Assembly (NCBI RefSeq): GCF_019800005.1
Contig: NZ_JABGCL010000001.1
Location: forward strand, 62,001-126,000
Length of the DNA stretch: 64,000 bases
Direction: 5' to 3'
DNA from: Geminicoccus harenae
Lineage (GTDB): Bacteria > Pseudomonadota > Alphaproteobacteria > Geminicoccales > Geminicoccaceae
Position numbers and translations under genes: made by a program. Within the stretch, counting starts at the first letter, position 1. Each line of letters begins with the position of its first letter. The notes below the pieces were generated by a model. That model worked only from the letters and a program-made list of their open reading frames with translations. It was not told the origin of the DNA and made no database searches. This document shows, piece after piece, positions 29,620 through 38,171 of this stretch.

Positions 29620-30387
29620 ATGATGATTTCGGATCGACTGACGCGCGAGAACGACACCGCGATCCACTACCGGCGCACACCGGGCCAGGGCCCCGAGGTC
29701 GTGTTCCTGTCGGGCTTCCGCTCCGACATGGAGGGCAGCAAGGCCGTGGCGCTCGAGGCCCATGTGACCAGGCAGGGCCGGCCCTATACCCGCTTCGACT
29801 ATCGCGGCCACGGCGTCTCGGACGGCCGGTTCGAGGATCTCTGCCTGTCCGACTGGCTGGACGACACGCTGCTGGTGCTGGACCGGCTGGTCGAGGGCAA
29901 GGTGGTGCTGGTCGGCTCCAGCATGGGCGGCTGGCTGATGCTGCTGGCCGCCCGCGCCCGGCCGGACAAGGTCGCGGGCCTGGTCGGGATCGCGGCCGCG
30001 CCCGACTTCACCGAGGATCTGATGCGCCCGGCACTGACCGAGGAACAGAAGGCCGCCCTGGAACGCGACGGCGTCTTCTACGAGCCTTCCCCCTACGGCG
30101 ACCCGCTGCCGATCACCCGCCACCTGCTGGAGGATGGCGAGCGCCACCTGCTGATGCGGGAGCCGATCCGCTTCGACGGCCCGGTCCACCTGCTCCAGGG
30201 CCAGGAGGACCCGGACGTGCCGTGGATGACCGCGGTCTCGCTCGCCGCCAACCTGACCAGCCGCGCGGTCACGGTCGAGCTGATCAAGGACGGCGACCAC
30301 CGCCTGTCCCGGCCCGAAGACCTGCGCCGGATCGGCGCTGCCCTGGACCGGGTGCTGGCTCAGGTGGAGGGGCGGCCGCTGGTCTGA
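29620..30387 (+). CDS. Alpha/beta hydrolase (ABHD10-like)
   Basis: A 255-residue serine hydrolase. Strand and nucleophile elbow read VVLVGSSMGGWLML (catalytic Ser in GSSMG). The acid is likely in LLQGQEDPDVPW, and the histidine in IKDGDHRLSRPEDL. Early residues VVFLSGFRSDMEGSKAVALEAH and TRFDYRGHGVSDG resemble the ABHD10/BEM46-like group of thioesterase or esterase proteins. The substrate is unknown. The last 28 bases overlap the convergent MarR gene. Confidence 0.88.
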   Translation: MMISDRLTRENDTAIHYRRTPGQGPEVVFLSGFRSDMEGSKAVALEAHVTRQGRPYTRFDYRGHGVSDGRFEDLCLSDWLDDTLLVLDRLVEGKVVLVGSSMGGWLMLLAARARPDKVAGLVGIAAAPDFTEDLMRPALTEEQKAALERDGVFYEPSPYGDPLPITRHLLEDGERHLLMREPIRFDGPVHLLQGQEDPDVPWMTAVSLAANLTSRAVTVELIKDGDHRLSRPEDLRRIGAALDRVLAQVEGRPLV

Positions 30388-30824
30388 GCCGGGCCGGACT
30401 CCTCGGCTGCCAGCAGCCGCAGCACGTCCAGGAAATTCGCGAAGCGCTCCGGCCCGACCTGCAGGGCCCAGTCCGCCTGGATCTGCTGCAGGCAGGCGAT
30501 GATCACCCGGCCGACCTGCCAGCCGCGCCCGGTGAGGTGGACGAGGCGCCGGCTGCTGCCCTCTGGTGCTCGCCGCTCCACATAGCCCAGCGCCTCGAGC
30601 TGGGCGATCAGGTGGTTGGTCGCCTGCCGCGACATCCCGATCCGGCGCGCCAGCTCCGAAGGCTTCGTCCCATCCGGCAGGGGATAGGAGAAGATCGCCA
30701 GATGGGCGTCCTGGAGATCGGTGAAGCCGGCCGCACGGATCGCCGCCAGCATCCGGCCGCGCACCTGTCCCAGGCACAGCCGCAGCAGCGCGCCCACATA
30801 GGGCGGGCGATCTGCGATTGACAT
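30360..30824 (-). CDS. MarR-family transcriptional regulator
   Basis: A 154-residue winged-HTH protein. The DNA-binding part includes KPSELARRIGMSRQATNHLIAQLEALGYVERR, followed by a typical MarR wing (SSRRLVHLTGRG). It is divergent from the cupin gene with 60 bases between starts, and two near-identical inverted repeats fill that space, one right next to its own ATG. Autorepression and control of the cupin gene are the likely functions. Confidence 0.92.
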   Translation of the reverse strand: MSIADRPPYVGALLRLCLGQVRGRMLAAIRAAGFTDLQDAHLAIFSYPLPDGTKPSELARRIGMSRQATNHLIAQLEALGYVERRAPEGSSRRLVHLTGRGWQVGRVIIACLQQIQADWALQVGPERFANFLDVLRLLAAEESGPAQTSGRPST

Positions 30825-30827
30825 CGT

Positions 30828-30842
30828 GTAAAGTCACTTTAC
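30828..30842. promoter_or_regulatory. MarR operator 1
   Basis: GTAAAGTCACTTTAC is a perfect inverted repeat with one central base, three bases upstream of the marR-type ATG. Its placement over the ribosome site and promoter region would allow tight autorepression. Confidence 0.75.
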
Positions 30843-30852
30843 GAAAATGGTT

Positions 30853-30867
30853 GTAAAGAGACTTTAT
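30853..30867. promoter_or_regulatory. MarR operator 2
   Basis: GTAAAGAGACTTTAT is a second copy of the operator with two changed positions, centred 25 bp from operator 1 and ending 17 bases before the cupin ATG. It is placed to control the cupin promoter. Confidence 0.7.
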
Positions 30868-30884
30868 GATCCGGAGGCTGGAGG

Positions 30885-31316
30885 ATGGAAGACCGTAGCG
30901 ACAGGACGGTACGGATCGGCGCGCTGGAGTTGCGTTTCCTCGTCGATGAGACGGATGGCGCAGGCAATCTGGTGATGTTCGAGTTCGTGGTCCCGCCGGA
31001 CGCCCGGGTGCCAGCACCCCACTACCACCGGGATGTCGACGAGGCGGTCTACGGGCTGGAGGGCACGCTCACCACGACCGTCGACGGCCGCAGCCAGGAG
31101 GTCGGCCCGGGTCAGGCCGTGCTGGTCCCACGCGGCAGCGTCCACCAGCATGAGAACCTGCACGGCACGACGGCCCGTGCCCTGGTCGTGCTGACGCCGG
31201 GCTCGATCGGACGGCGCTATTTCGAGGAGATGGCCGAGGCAGTCGCCCGCCCGGGCGGGCCGGATCCGGCCAGGCTGCGGGAGATCATGCTCCGCCACGG
31301 CCTGGTCCCGGCCTGA
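30885..31316 (+). CDS. Cupin-domain protein
   Basis: A 143-residue single-cupin protein. Motif 1 is PHYHRDVDEAVYGLEGTLT (metal ligands His, His, Glu), and motif 2 is GPGQAVLVPRGSVHQHEN. Small cupins of this kind may be quercetinase-like dioxygenases, isomerases or binding proteins, and the substrate is not clear. It is under likely control of the divergent MarR regulator. Its stop lies seven bases from the convergent epimerase-like gene. Confidence 0.88.
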   Translation: MEDRSDRTVRIGALELRFLVDETDGAGNLVMFEFVVPPDARVPAPHYHRDVDEAVYGLEGTLTTTVDGRSQEVGPGQAVLVPRGSVHQHENLHGTTARALVVLTPGSIGRRYFEEMAEAVARPGGPDPARLREIMLRHGLVPA

Positions 31317-31323
31317 CGATCGT

Positions 31324-32193
31324 TCAGGCGCGCCTGCGCTCCACGGGCAGCAGCGCCCGCAACCCCTCCCGATAGCCGGGATAGGCCAGCTCCACCCCCA
31401 GCTCCCGCTTGATCCGGTCGTTCCGGACCCGGCGATTGTCCGCATAGAAGCTGCGCGCCATCGGCGAGAGCTCCGCCGTGGCATAGTCCAGCTCGGGCGG
31501 CGGCTGGACGCCCAGCAGCTCCGCCGCGAACGCCACCACGTCCTGGGGCGGGGCCGGCTCGTCGTCACAGACATTGTAGACCGCCCCCGGCCGGGGCCTG
31601 GCCATTGAGGCCTCCAGCACGGTCGCGATGTCCTCGACATGGATGCGCGAGAACACCTGACCCGGCTTCACGATCCGCCGCGCCGTGCCGTCCAGCACGT
31701 CGCGGAGCTGGTTGCGGCCGGGCCCATAGATCCCCGCCAGGCGGAACAGATGGACGGGCAGCCCGCTCGCCAGCCAGGTCCGCTCCGCCTCCAGCCGGCG
31801 GCGCGCCCGGGCCACCGTGGGGCTGAGCTCGGCCTCTTCGTCGACCCACTCCCCGCCGCGGTCGCCATAGACGGCGGTGGTGCCGAGCCAGCCGAACCAT
31901 TGGAGCGAGGGCAGGGCGCGCAGGTCGGCGAGATGCCGGTCGGCCACCGGGTCGCCCGCCTCGTCCGGGATGATCGAGTGGAGCAGATGGGTCGTGCCGG
32001 CGAGTGCCGCCGCCGGATCGTCCAGCGGCTCGGCGCGGCTGAACAGGTGCATCTCCCAGCCCAGCCGGCGCAGTTCCTCGGCCTTGGCGGGATCGCGCGT
32101 GGTGCCGGCGATCCGCCAGCCCTGACCTGCCAGCCGCCTTGCCAGCACCTCAGCCGTATACCCCAGCCCGAAGCAGAACAGCCGCTTGCTCAA
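31324..32193 (-). CDS. NAD(P)-dependent epimerase/reductase-like protein
   Basis: A 289-residue Rossmann protein of the extended SDR class. It opens with RLFCFGLGYTAEVLARRLAGQGW, then GWLGTTAVYGDRGG and FSRIHVEDIATVLEASM, and NVCDDEPAPPQDVVAFAAELLG near the end. It resembles the YeeZ-like NAD-binding proteins found beside queG or hisG. The start is TTG 32193, overlapping the queG stop (TTGA). An ATG downstream is possible, but the nucleotide-binding motif would be cut. The reaction is unknown. Confidence 0.85.
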   Translation of the reverse strand: MSKRLFCFGLGYTAEVLARRLAGQGWRIAGTTRDPAKAEELRRLGWEMHLFSRAEPLDDPAAALAGTTHLLHSIIPDEAGDPVADRHLADLRALPSLQWFGWLGTTAVYGDRGGEWVDEEAELSPTVARARRRLEAERTWLASGLPVHLFRLAGIYGPGRNQLRDVLDGTARRIVKPGQVFSRIHVEDIATVLEASMARPRPGAVYNVCDDEPAPPQDVVAFAAELLGVQPPPELDYATAELSPMARSFYADNRRVRNDRIKRELGVELAYPGYREGLRALLPVERRRA

Positions 32194-33272
32194 TCCATCG
32201 CCTCCGTCCACTCCGCCCGCACCGTCGCATCCGCTTCGCCCGGCAGGCGACGCGCCCGCTCCGCCGCTGCCTGCGCCGGCTCGGCCAGCCGCCGCAACGC
32301 CCAGACCGCGGCACCCCGGACCACCGGTGCGGTGTCGTCCAGCAGGGTCGCCACCACGTCCAGGAAGCCCCGCTCGCCGCTGTTGCCGATGGCGATCAGG
32401 ACGTTGCGCACGAACCGGTCGCGGCCGATCCGCTTGATCGGCGATCCGGAGAACAGCGCGCGGAAGCCCGGATCGTCCAGCCCGGCCAGTTCCCGCAGCT
32501 TCGGTGCCCGCAGATCGTCCCGCGCCTGCAGCTTCAGCTCCTGGCCCGCTTTGGCGAACCGGTTCCACGGGCAGGCGGCCAGGCAGTCGTCGCAGCCATA
32601 GATCCGGTTGCCCATGAGCGGCCGCAGGTCGCGGCGGATCGGCCCGCCATGCTCGATGGTGAGATAGCTGATGCAGCGCCGGGCATCGAGCCTATAGGGC
32701 GCATCGATCGCCCCGGTCGGGCAGGCGTCCAGGCAGCGCCGGCAACTGCCGCAGTGATCGAACTCCGGCGGGTCCGGCGGCAGGTCCAGCGTGGTGAAGA
32801 TCTCGCCCAGGAACAGCCAGGAACCGAAGGAGCGGCTGACCAGGTTGGTATGCTTGCCCTGCCAGCCGAGCCCGGCCTGCTGCGCCAGCGGCTTCTCCAG
32901 CACCGGTGCGGTGTCCACGAACACCTTCACCCCGGCACCATAGCGGCTGGCCAGCCACTGGCCGGTCCGCTTCAGGGCACCCTTGAATACATCGTGATAG
33001 TCACGGTTGCGCGCATAGACCGAGATGGTGGCCGTATTGCCCATGCCGAGCGTGGCGCGCGGATCGCTGTCCGGCCCGTAGTTGAGCCCGCAGACCAGCA
33101 CGCTCTTGGCGTCCGGCCAGATCGCCTTCGGGCTCTGCCGCCGGTCGGCCTTCTCGGCGAGCCAGCGCATCTCGCCATGGCGCCCCTCGGCGATCGCCTG
33201 GTCGAAGCGCTGGCCATGCAGGGGCGGCAGGTCGGCCGAGGTGACCCGCACCACCGAGATGCCTTCGCTCAT
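32190..33272 (-). CDS. queG: Epoxyqueuosine reductase QueG
   Basis: Cobalamin and Fe-S enzyme for the last step of queuosine synthesis in tRNA. It has about 360 residues. The N-terminal B12-binding part contains SVLVCGLNYGPDSD. Two 4Fe-4S motifs are CGSCRRCLDACPTGAI and GCDDCLAACPWNRF. A C-terminal HEAT-like repeat follows (VRNVLIAIGNSGERGFLDVVATLLDD). The ATG at 33272 is used, but family similarity (NPERVRAEILARA) continues upstream to CTG 33314, which overlaps the GST stop, so that rare start may be the true one. Confidence 0.92.
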   Translation of the reverse strand: MSEGISVVRVTSADLPPLHGQRFDQAIAEGRHGEMRWLAEKADRRQSPKAIWPDAKSVLVCGLNYGPDSDPRATLGMGNTATISVYARNRDYHDVFKGALKRTGQWLASRYGAGVKVFVDTAPVLEKPLAQQAGLGWQGKHTNLVSRSFGSWLFLGEIFTTLDLPPDPPEFDHCGSCRRCLDACPTGAIDAPYRLDARRCISYLTIEHGGPIRRDLRPLMGNRIYGCDDCLAACPWNRFAKAGQELKLQARDDLRAPKLRELAGLDDPGFRALFSGSPIKRIGRDRFVRNVLIAIGNSGERGFLDVVATLLDDTAPVVRGAAVWALRRLAEPAQAAAERARRLPGEADATVRAEWTEAMD

Positions 33273-33310
33273 GGCACGCGCCAGGATCTCGGCGCGGACC
33301 CGCTCCGGGT

Positions 33311-33976
33311 TCAGAAGTCCAGGTCGTCGTAGTGCAGCGGCGGCTTCATCGCCGGCAGCCGGTCGGCGAGCAGCGGGCGGAAGCTCGGCCGCGACTTCAT
33401 CTTGCCGTACCATTCCTTCGCCAGCGGGAAGTTCTGCCAGGGGACGTCACCCAGATAGTCCAGGACCGACAGGTGGGCCGCCGCGGCCATGTCCGCCAGG
33501 GTGAGGTCGTCCCCGGCCAGCCAGCGCCGGTCGGAGAACAGCTCGCTCAGGTACGCCAGATGCACCTTCAGGTTGGCGGCACCGGCCCGCATGTTGTCCG
33601 AGTTCGGCGTGCCGATCCGCTTCAGCCGCTTGATCAGTTTCTCGCGCCAGAGGAGGTCCGTCACTTCCCGCGCGAACTTGTCGTCGAACCAGGCAACCAG
33701 TCGGCGCGTCTCGTTGCGCCGCTCCAGGGACGCGCCCAGGAAGTTGTGCTCAGGCTTCGATTCTTCGAGAAAGTCGGCGATCGCCCGGCTGTCGCAGATC
33801 GTCAGGTCCTCGTCCTGCAATACCGGGACTTCGAGTGCCGGGTTCAGCTCGAACAGCGCGTCCACCTGCTTCCAGGGCTCGACTTCGACTTCCTCGAAGC
33901 GGAGACCCTTCTCGCGCAGCAGCAGCCTGATCTTGCGCGAATAGGGGCAGAGCGGGAAATGATGCAGTCGAAGCAT
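33311..33976 (-). CDS. Glutathione S-transferase family protein
   Basis: A 221-residue GST. The thioredoxin-like N-terminal domain has HHFPLCPYSRKIRLLLREKG with a CPYS active-site motif. EVPVLQDEDLTICDSRAIADFLEE carries the glutathione-binding Ser-Arg. The helical C-terminal domain has LAGDDLTLADMAAAAHLSVLDYLG. Soluble, role in detoxification or redox unknown. It lies immediately before queG with overlapping frames. Confidence 0.92.
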   Translation of the reverse strand: MLRLHHFPLCPYSRKIRLLLREKGLRFEEVEVEPWKQVDALFELNPALEVPVLQDEDLTICDSRAIADFLEESKPEHNFLGASLERRNETRRLVAWFDDKFAREVTDLLWREKLIKRLKRIGTPNSDNMRAGAANLKVHLAYLSELFSDRRWLAGDDLTLADMAAAAHLSVLDYLGDVPWQNFPLAKEWYGKMKSRPSFRPLLADRLPAMKPPLHYDDLDF

Positions 33977-34060
33977 TCGCCAGGCCGGGAGGTGAAGCGA
34001 CGCGCAGGAGCCGGTGCGGCCCGCTACACCTCATGGACTAGCCCCTCGCGTCCTCCGGCA

Positions 34061-35371
34061 TCAAGCGGCTTGCGCCGGAATGCGCAGCTTGTCCGGCACC
34101 GGGCCGCCGGTCGCCCAGTCCAGCAGTTCCACCGTGTGCACGATCGGGATGGCGGTGCCGCTGCCGATCTGGGTCATGCAGCCGATATTGCCGGTGGCGA
34201 TCATGTCCGGCGCCAGCTTCTCGAGATGGCCGACCTTGCGTTCCTTGAGCTGGTCGGCCAGCTCCGGCTGGAGGATGTTGTAGGTGCCGGCCGAGCCGCA
34301 GCAGATATGGCTCTCGGCGGGCTCGACCACGGTGAAGCCCATCTGGCGCAGCAGCTTCTGCGGCAGCGTCTTGATCTTCTGCCCATGCTGCATCGAGCAG
34401 GCGGAGTGATAGGCGACCTTCTGTTCGGGCAAGGATACCGGCTCCGGCAGGCCCAGCCGGTCGACCAGCTCGGTGACGTCCAGCGCCAGCGCCGCGATCT
34501 TCCCGGCCCGCTCGGCCAGGACATGATCATGCTCGTGCTGGAACAGGTGGCCATAGTCCTTCACGGTCGTGCCGCAGCCCGACGCGTTGATCACCACCGC
34601 GTCCAGCCCATTGCCGTCCAGCTCCCGGCTCCAGGCCTCGATCGTGCGCCGGGCCGCGGCCTTGCCGTCCCGGTCCTGGCCCATGTGCAGGGTCAGCGCG
34701 CCGCAGCACACGGCGTCCTTGGCCAGCACCACCTCGCAGCCCATCCGGGTCAGCAGCCGGATGGTCGCCTCGTTGATCGCCGGATCGAGCACGCGCTGGG
34801 CACAGCCCTGGAGCAGCGCCACCCGGGCGCGCTTCTGGCCCACCGCCGGCACGACGCCCGGCCGGTCCATCGGCGACGGCCCATGGGCGCGCCTGGGTGC
34901 GAGCTTCAGCATCGCCTTCAGGCGCCGAGGCAGGGCGCGGGCGAACGGCCGCCCGGCCCCCGCACCCATCAGCGCCAGCCGGAACAGGTTCGGCCGGGGG
35001 AGGACCTTGGCCAGCATCCAACGCTGCCAGCGGTCGGCCGCCGGCCGCTCATAGGTCTTCTCGATATGCGCCCGGGCATGGTCGACCAGATGCATGTAGT
35101 CGACGCCGGACGGGCAGGTGGTCATGCAGGACAGGCAGGACAGGCAGCGGTCGATATGGCGCACGGTGCGCTCGTCCGCGTCCCGGCCGTTCTCCAGCAT
35201 GTCCTTGATCAGGTAGATCCGCCCGCGCGGCGAATCGAGCTCGTCGCCGCGCAGCACATAGGTCGGGCAGGTGGCGGTGCAGAACCCGCAATGCACGCAG
35301 GTGCGCAGGATCTGCTCCGCTTCCTTGATCTTCGGGTCGGCGAGCTGCGCCAGGGTAAAGCTGGTCTGCAC
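34061..35371 (-). CDS. glcF: Glycolate oxidase iron-sulfur subunit GlcF
   Basis: Passes electrons from the GlcD/GlcE flavoprotein to the quinone pool. The 436-residue protein has two 4Fe-4S ferredoxin motifs, CVHCGFCTATCP and CLSCLSCMTTCPSGVDY, near the N-terminus. Two CCG domains follow (CCGALTLHMG and CCGSAGTYN). It is the third gene of a glcD-glcE-glcF run, 11 bases after glcE. Glycolate oxidation gives glyoxylate, typically for growth on glycolate or for detoxifying phosphoglycolate. Confidence 0.95.
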   Translation of the reverse strand: MQTSFTLAQLADPKIKEAEQILRTCVHCGFCTATCPTYVLRGDELDSPRGRIYLIKDMLENGRDADERTVRHIDRCLSCLSCMTTCPSGVDYMHLVDHARAHIEKTYERPAADRWQRWMLAKVLPRPNLFRLALMGAGAGRPFARALPRRLKAMLKLAPRRAHGPSPMDRPGVVPAVGQKRARVALLQGCAQRVLDPAINEATIRLLTRMGCEVVLAKDAVCCGALTLHMGQDRDGKAAARRTIEAWSRELDGNGLDAVVINASGCGTTVKDYGHLFQHEHDHVLAERAGKIAALALDVTELVDRLGLPEPVSLPEQKVAYHSACSMQHGQKIKTLPQKLLRQMGFTVVEPAESHICCGSAGTYNILQPELADQLKERKVGHLEKLAPDMIATGNIGCMTQIGSGTAIPIVHTVELLDWATGGPVPDKLRIPAQAA

Positions 35372-35381
35372 GATCGGTACC

Positions 35382-36581
35382 TCAGGCGGCCAGCGTCATC
35401 CGGCCGGGCTCGAGAATCTGTCGGGGATCGAAGGCGTTCTTGACCCGGGCGGCCAAAGCAGCCAGCGGGGCCGGCTGCGGCTGGAACACCGGGATGGTGC
35501 TGCGGAACTCGTCGGATGCGCGCAGCAGCGTCGCATGACCGCCGCCCGCCACCAGGGCACGAACCTCCGCCGCCCTGGGATCATCCATCACGGCGAATAT
35601 CTGGCCACCCACCTGGTCGAGGAAAAGGTCTGCCCCGAGGCCGGACAGCGCTTTGGCGGCGGCCACCCCCTCGGTGGGCGCCACCGACAGCCGCCACAGG
35701 ACCGGCCGGTCCGGCAGCACGCGCAGGTCGCGGATACGCTGCCAGAGCTCGATGCTCTCCTCGGCCAGCACGAGGTGCGGCAGGCTCCTGCCCACCACCT
35801 CGCCGACCAGGCCCTGCATCCGGTCCTCGACCGATGGCCGCACCCCCTCCACCCGCAGCAGCGCCACCGCACCCCCGTGCTCGCGCAGCGCGCCGACCCC
35901 GCTCCGTCCGGCAGCACCCGCCGGCAGCAGGGCCGCCCCGGAGATCTCGAACGCGGTGCCCGCTGCCTTGCGCATGCGTGCCGCCAGATCCGCCAGGTCC
36001 TCGCCGAAGATCGCGAGCGTCTGGGTAAATTCGGGCGCCGGCAGCACCTTGAAGGTTACGTGCCCCATCACTGCCAGCGTGCCGAACGAGCCGGACAGCA
36101 GCTTGCACAGGTCATAGCCGGTGACGTTCTTGACCACCCGCCCGCCGGTCTTGATCGCCTCGCCCCGCCCGGTGACGCACTGCACGCCCAGGAGATGGTC
36201 GCGCGGGGCACCGGCCTTGAAGCGCCGGGGACCCGCCAGGTTGGTGGCGAACACCCCGCCCATCGTCGCCTGGCCCGGTGCGGCACCATACCAGGCCGAG
36301 GCATCCGGCGGCTCGAAGGCCAGCTGCTGCTGGCGCTCGGCCAGCGTCGCCTCGATCTCGGCGAGCGGCGTGCCTGCCCCGCAGGACAGGACCAGCTCGC
36401 CCGGCTCATAGAGCGTGATGCCCGAGAGCCTGCGGGTCGAGAGGCCGGTCGGCTGTGCTGCGGGCTGGCCCAGCCCGAGCTTGCCGCCCTGGCCCAGCAC
36501 GGAAAGCGGCCGCTCTTCCACAAGGGCGGCGGCCACCATGTCGGCCGCCTCGGCCAGGCTCTGCGGCAACAGGAGTTCCAT
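35382..36581 (-). CDS. glcE: Glycolate oxidase FAD-binding subunit GlcE
   Basis: A 399-residue protein of the FAD-linked oxidase (PCMH) fold. FAD-binding segments include VLGQGGKLGLGQPA, WYGAAPGQATMGGVFATNLAG and GGRVVKNVTGYDLCKLLSGSFGTL. It is the truncated, non-catalytic relative of GlcD expected for GlcE. It has 19 bases upstream to the glcD stop and 11 downstream to glcF, so the three genes form one operon. Confidence 0.95.
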   Translation of the reverse strand: MELLLPQSLAEAADMVAAALVEERPLSVLGQGGKLGLGQPAAQPTGLSTRRLSGITLYEPGELVLSCGAGTPLAEIEATLAERQQQLAFEPPDASAWYGAAPGQATMGGVFATNLAGPRRFKAGAPRDHLLGVQCVTGRGEAIKTGGRVVKNVTGYDLCKLLSGSFGTLAVMGHVTFKVLPAPEFTQTLAIFGEDLADLAARMRKAAGTAFEISGAALLPAGAAGRSGVGALREHGGAVALLRVEGVRPSVEDRMQGLVGEVVGRSLPHLVLAEESIELWQRIRDLRVLPDRPVLWRLSVAPTEGVAAAKALSGLGADLFLDQVGGQIFAVMDDPRAAEVRALVAGGGHATLLRASDEFRSTIPVFQPQPAPLAALAARVKNAFDPRQILEPGRMTLAA

Positions 36582-36599
36582 CAGGCAAATATTCCGCGG

Positions 36600-38087
36600 T
36601 CAGAAGCGGGGCAGGTCGGCGAACGGGATCCGTCCCCCGGACACGTGGAGGCGGCCCATCTCCGCACAGCGGTGCAGCTTGGGGAAGACCTTGCCCGGGT
36701 TCAGGATCTGCTCGGGGTCGAAGGCGCACTTCACCCGGATCTGCTGGTTCAGGTCCGCCTCGGTGAACATGGTCGGCATCAGGTCGCGCTTCTCCACGCC
36801 CACGCCATGCTCGCCGGTGAGCACGCCGCCCACCTCCACGCAGAGCTTCAGGATGTCGCTACCGAACGCCTCGGCCTTCTGCAACTCGTCCGGCTTGTTC
36901 GCGTCGAACAGGATCAGCGGATGCAGATTGCCGTCGCCGGCATGGAAGACGTTGGCGACGCGCAGCCCGTAGCGCTTCGACATCTCCTGCATCCCGGCCA
37001 GCACCTCGGCGAGACGCGCGCGCGGGATCGTCCCGTCCATGCAGTAATAGTCCGGCGAGATCCGCCCCACGGCCGGGAAGGCCGCCTTGCGCCCGGCCCA
37101 GAACAGCAGGCGCTCCTCCTCGCTCTGACTGACCCGGATCGTGGTGGCGCCGTGCTGGCGCGCAATGCCGGCCACCGTCTCGATCAGGTGGTTCACCTCG
37201 ACCTCGGGCCCGTCCAGCTCGCAGATCAAGAGCGCCTCGACGTCCAGCGGGTAGCCGGCATGGAGGAAGTCCTCGGCCGCCTGGATCGCCGGCCGGTCCA
37301 TCATCTCCAGCCCGCCCGGGATGATCCCGGCCCCGATGATCGAGGCCACCGTGTCGCCGCCCTGCTCGGAGGTCGGGAAGCCCATGAGCACGGCCCGCGC
37401 CACGGGGGGCTTCTGCAGGATGCGCACGGTCACTTCCGTGACCACGCCCAGCAGCCCCTCCGAGCCGGTCATCAGGCCCAGGAGGTCATAGCCCTCGGAA
37501 TCCAGATGCTTGCCGCCCAGGCGCACGATCTCGCCGGTGGGCAGCACCATCTCGATGCCCAGCACGTTGTTGGTGGTGAGCCCGTATTTCAGGCAGTGCA
37601 CCCCGCCCGAGTTCTCGGCGATGTTGCCGCCGATCGAGCAGGCGATCTGCGAGGAGGGGTCCGGCGCATAATAGAAGCCGGCATGCTCCACCGCCTTGGT
37701 GATGCCGAGATTGGTCACACCCGGCTGGGCGGTCACCGTCCGGTTCTCGAAGTCGATGTCGAGGATCCGGTTGAACTTGCCCATGCCCAGCACGATGCCG
37801 TCGACCAGCGGCAGGGAGCCGCCCGAGAGCGAGGTCCCGGCACCGCGCGGCACCACCTTCACCTTCTCGCGATGGCACCAGGCCAGCACCGCCGACACCT
37901 CTTCCACCGTGCTCGGCAGCACCACCGCGATCGGCACGGCCCGGTAGGCCGAGAGCGCGTCGCACTCATAGGGGCGCAGGCCCACCTGGTCGGCGATCAC
38001 GCCCTCGCCCGGGACGATCGCGCGCAGGGCGGCCACGATCTCCTCGCGGCGCGCAAGGATGCCCTCGTCCGGCGGCGGCATGTGCAT
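36600..38087 (-). CDS. glcD: Glycolate oxidase subunit GlcD
   Basis: Catalytic FAD subunit, 495 residues. The PCMH FAD-binding part shows VKVVPRGAGTSLSGGSLPLVDGIVLGMGKFNRILDID and SIGGNIAENSGGVHCLKYG. The C-terminal half has VFHAGDGNLHPLILFD and LTGEHGVGVEK, with conserved histidines typical of GlcD and D-2-hydroxyacid dehydrogenases. Because glcE and glcF follow, glycolate is the most likely substrate. A hairpin lies in the 84-base gap after the upstream glutamine-synthetase-family gene. Confidence 0.95.
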   Translation of the reverse strand: MHMPPPDEGILARREEIVAALRAIVPGEGVIADQVGLRPYECDALSAYRAVPIAVVLPSTVEEVSAVLAWCHREKVKVVPRGAGTSLSGGSLPLVDGIVLGMGKFNRILDIDFENRTVTAQPGVTNLGITKAVEHAGFYYAPDPSSQIACSIGGNIAENSGGVHCLKYGLTTNNVLGIEMVLPTGEIVRLGGKHLDSEGYDLLGLMTGSEGLLGVVTEVTVRILQKPPVARAVLMGFPTSEQGGDTVASIIGAGIIPGGLEMMDRPAIQAAEDFLHAGYPLDVEALLICELDGPEVEVNHLIETVAGIARQHGATTIRVSQSEEERLLFWAGRKAAFPAVGRISPDYYCMDGTIPRARLAEVLAGMQEMSKRYGLRVANVFHAGDGNLHPLILFDANKPDELQKAEAFGSDILKLCVEVGGVLTGEHGVGVEKRDLMPTMFTEADLNQQIRVKCAFDPEQILNPGKVFPKLHRCAEMGRLHVSGGRIPFADLPRF

Positions 38088-38134
38088 GGCGATCTCCCGT
38101 GGCCCGGGCCTTTTTGGAAAGGTTCCGGACAGAT

Positions 38135-38163
38135 GGCAACGGCCGGGGGCAGGGGCCGTTGCC
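38135..38163 (-). terminator. Hairpin between the GS-family gene and glcD
   Basis: GGCAACGGCC (38135-38144) pairs perfectly with GGCCGTTGCC (38154-38163) around nine bases. It begins nine bases after the GS-family stop on the minus strand. There is no T-tract after it, so it may only partly stop transcription or protect the upstream mRNA. Confidence 0.5.
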
Positions 38164-38171
38164 CGAACGGG

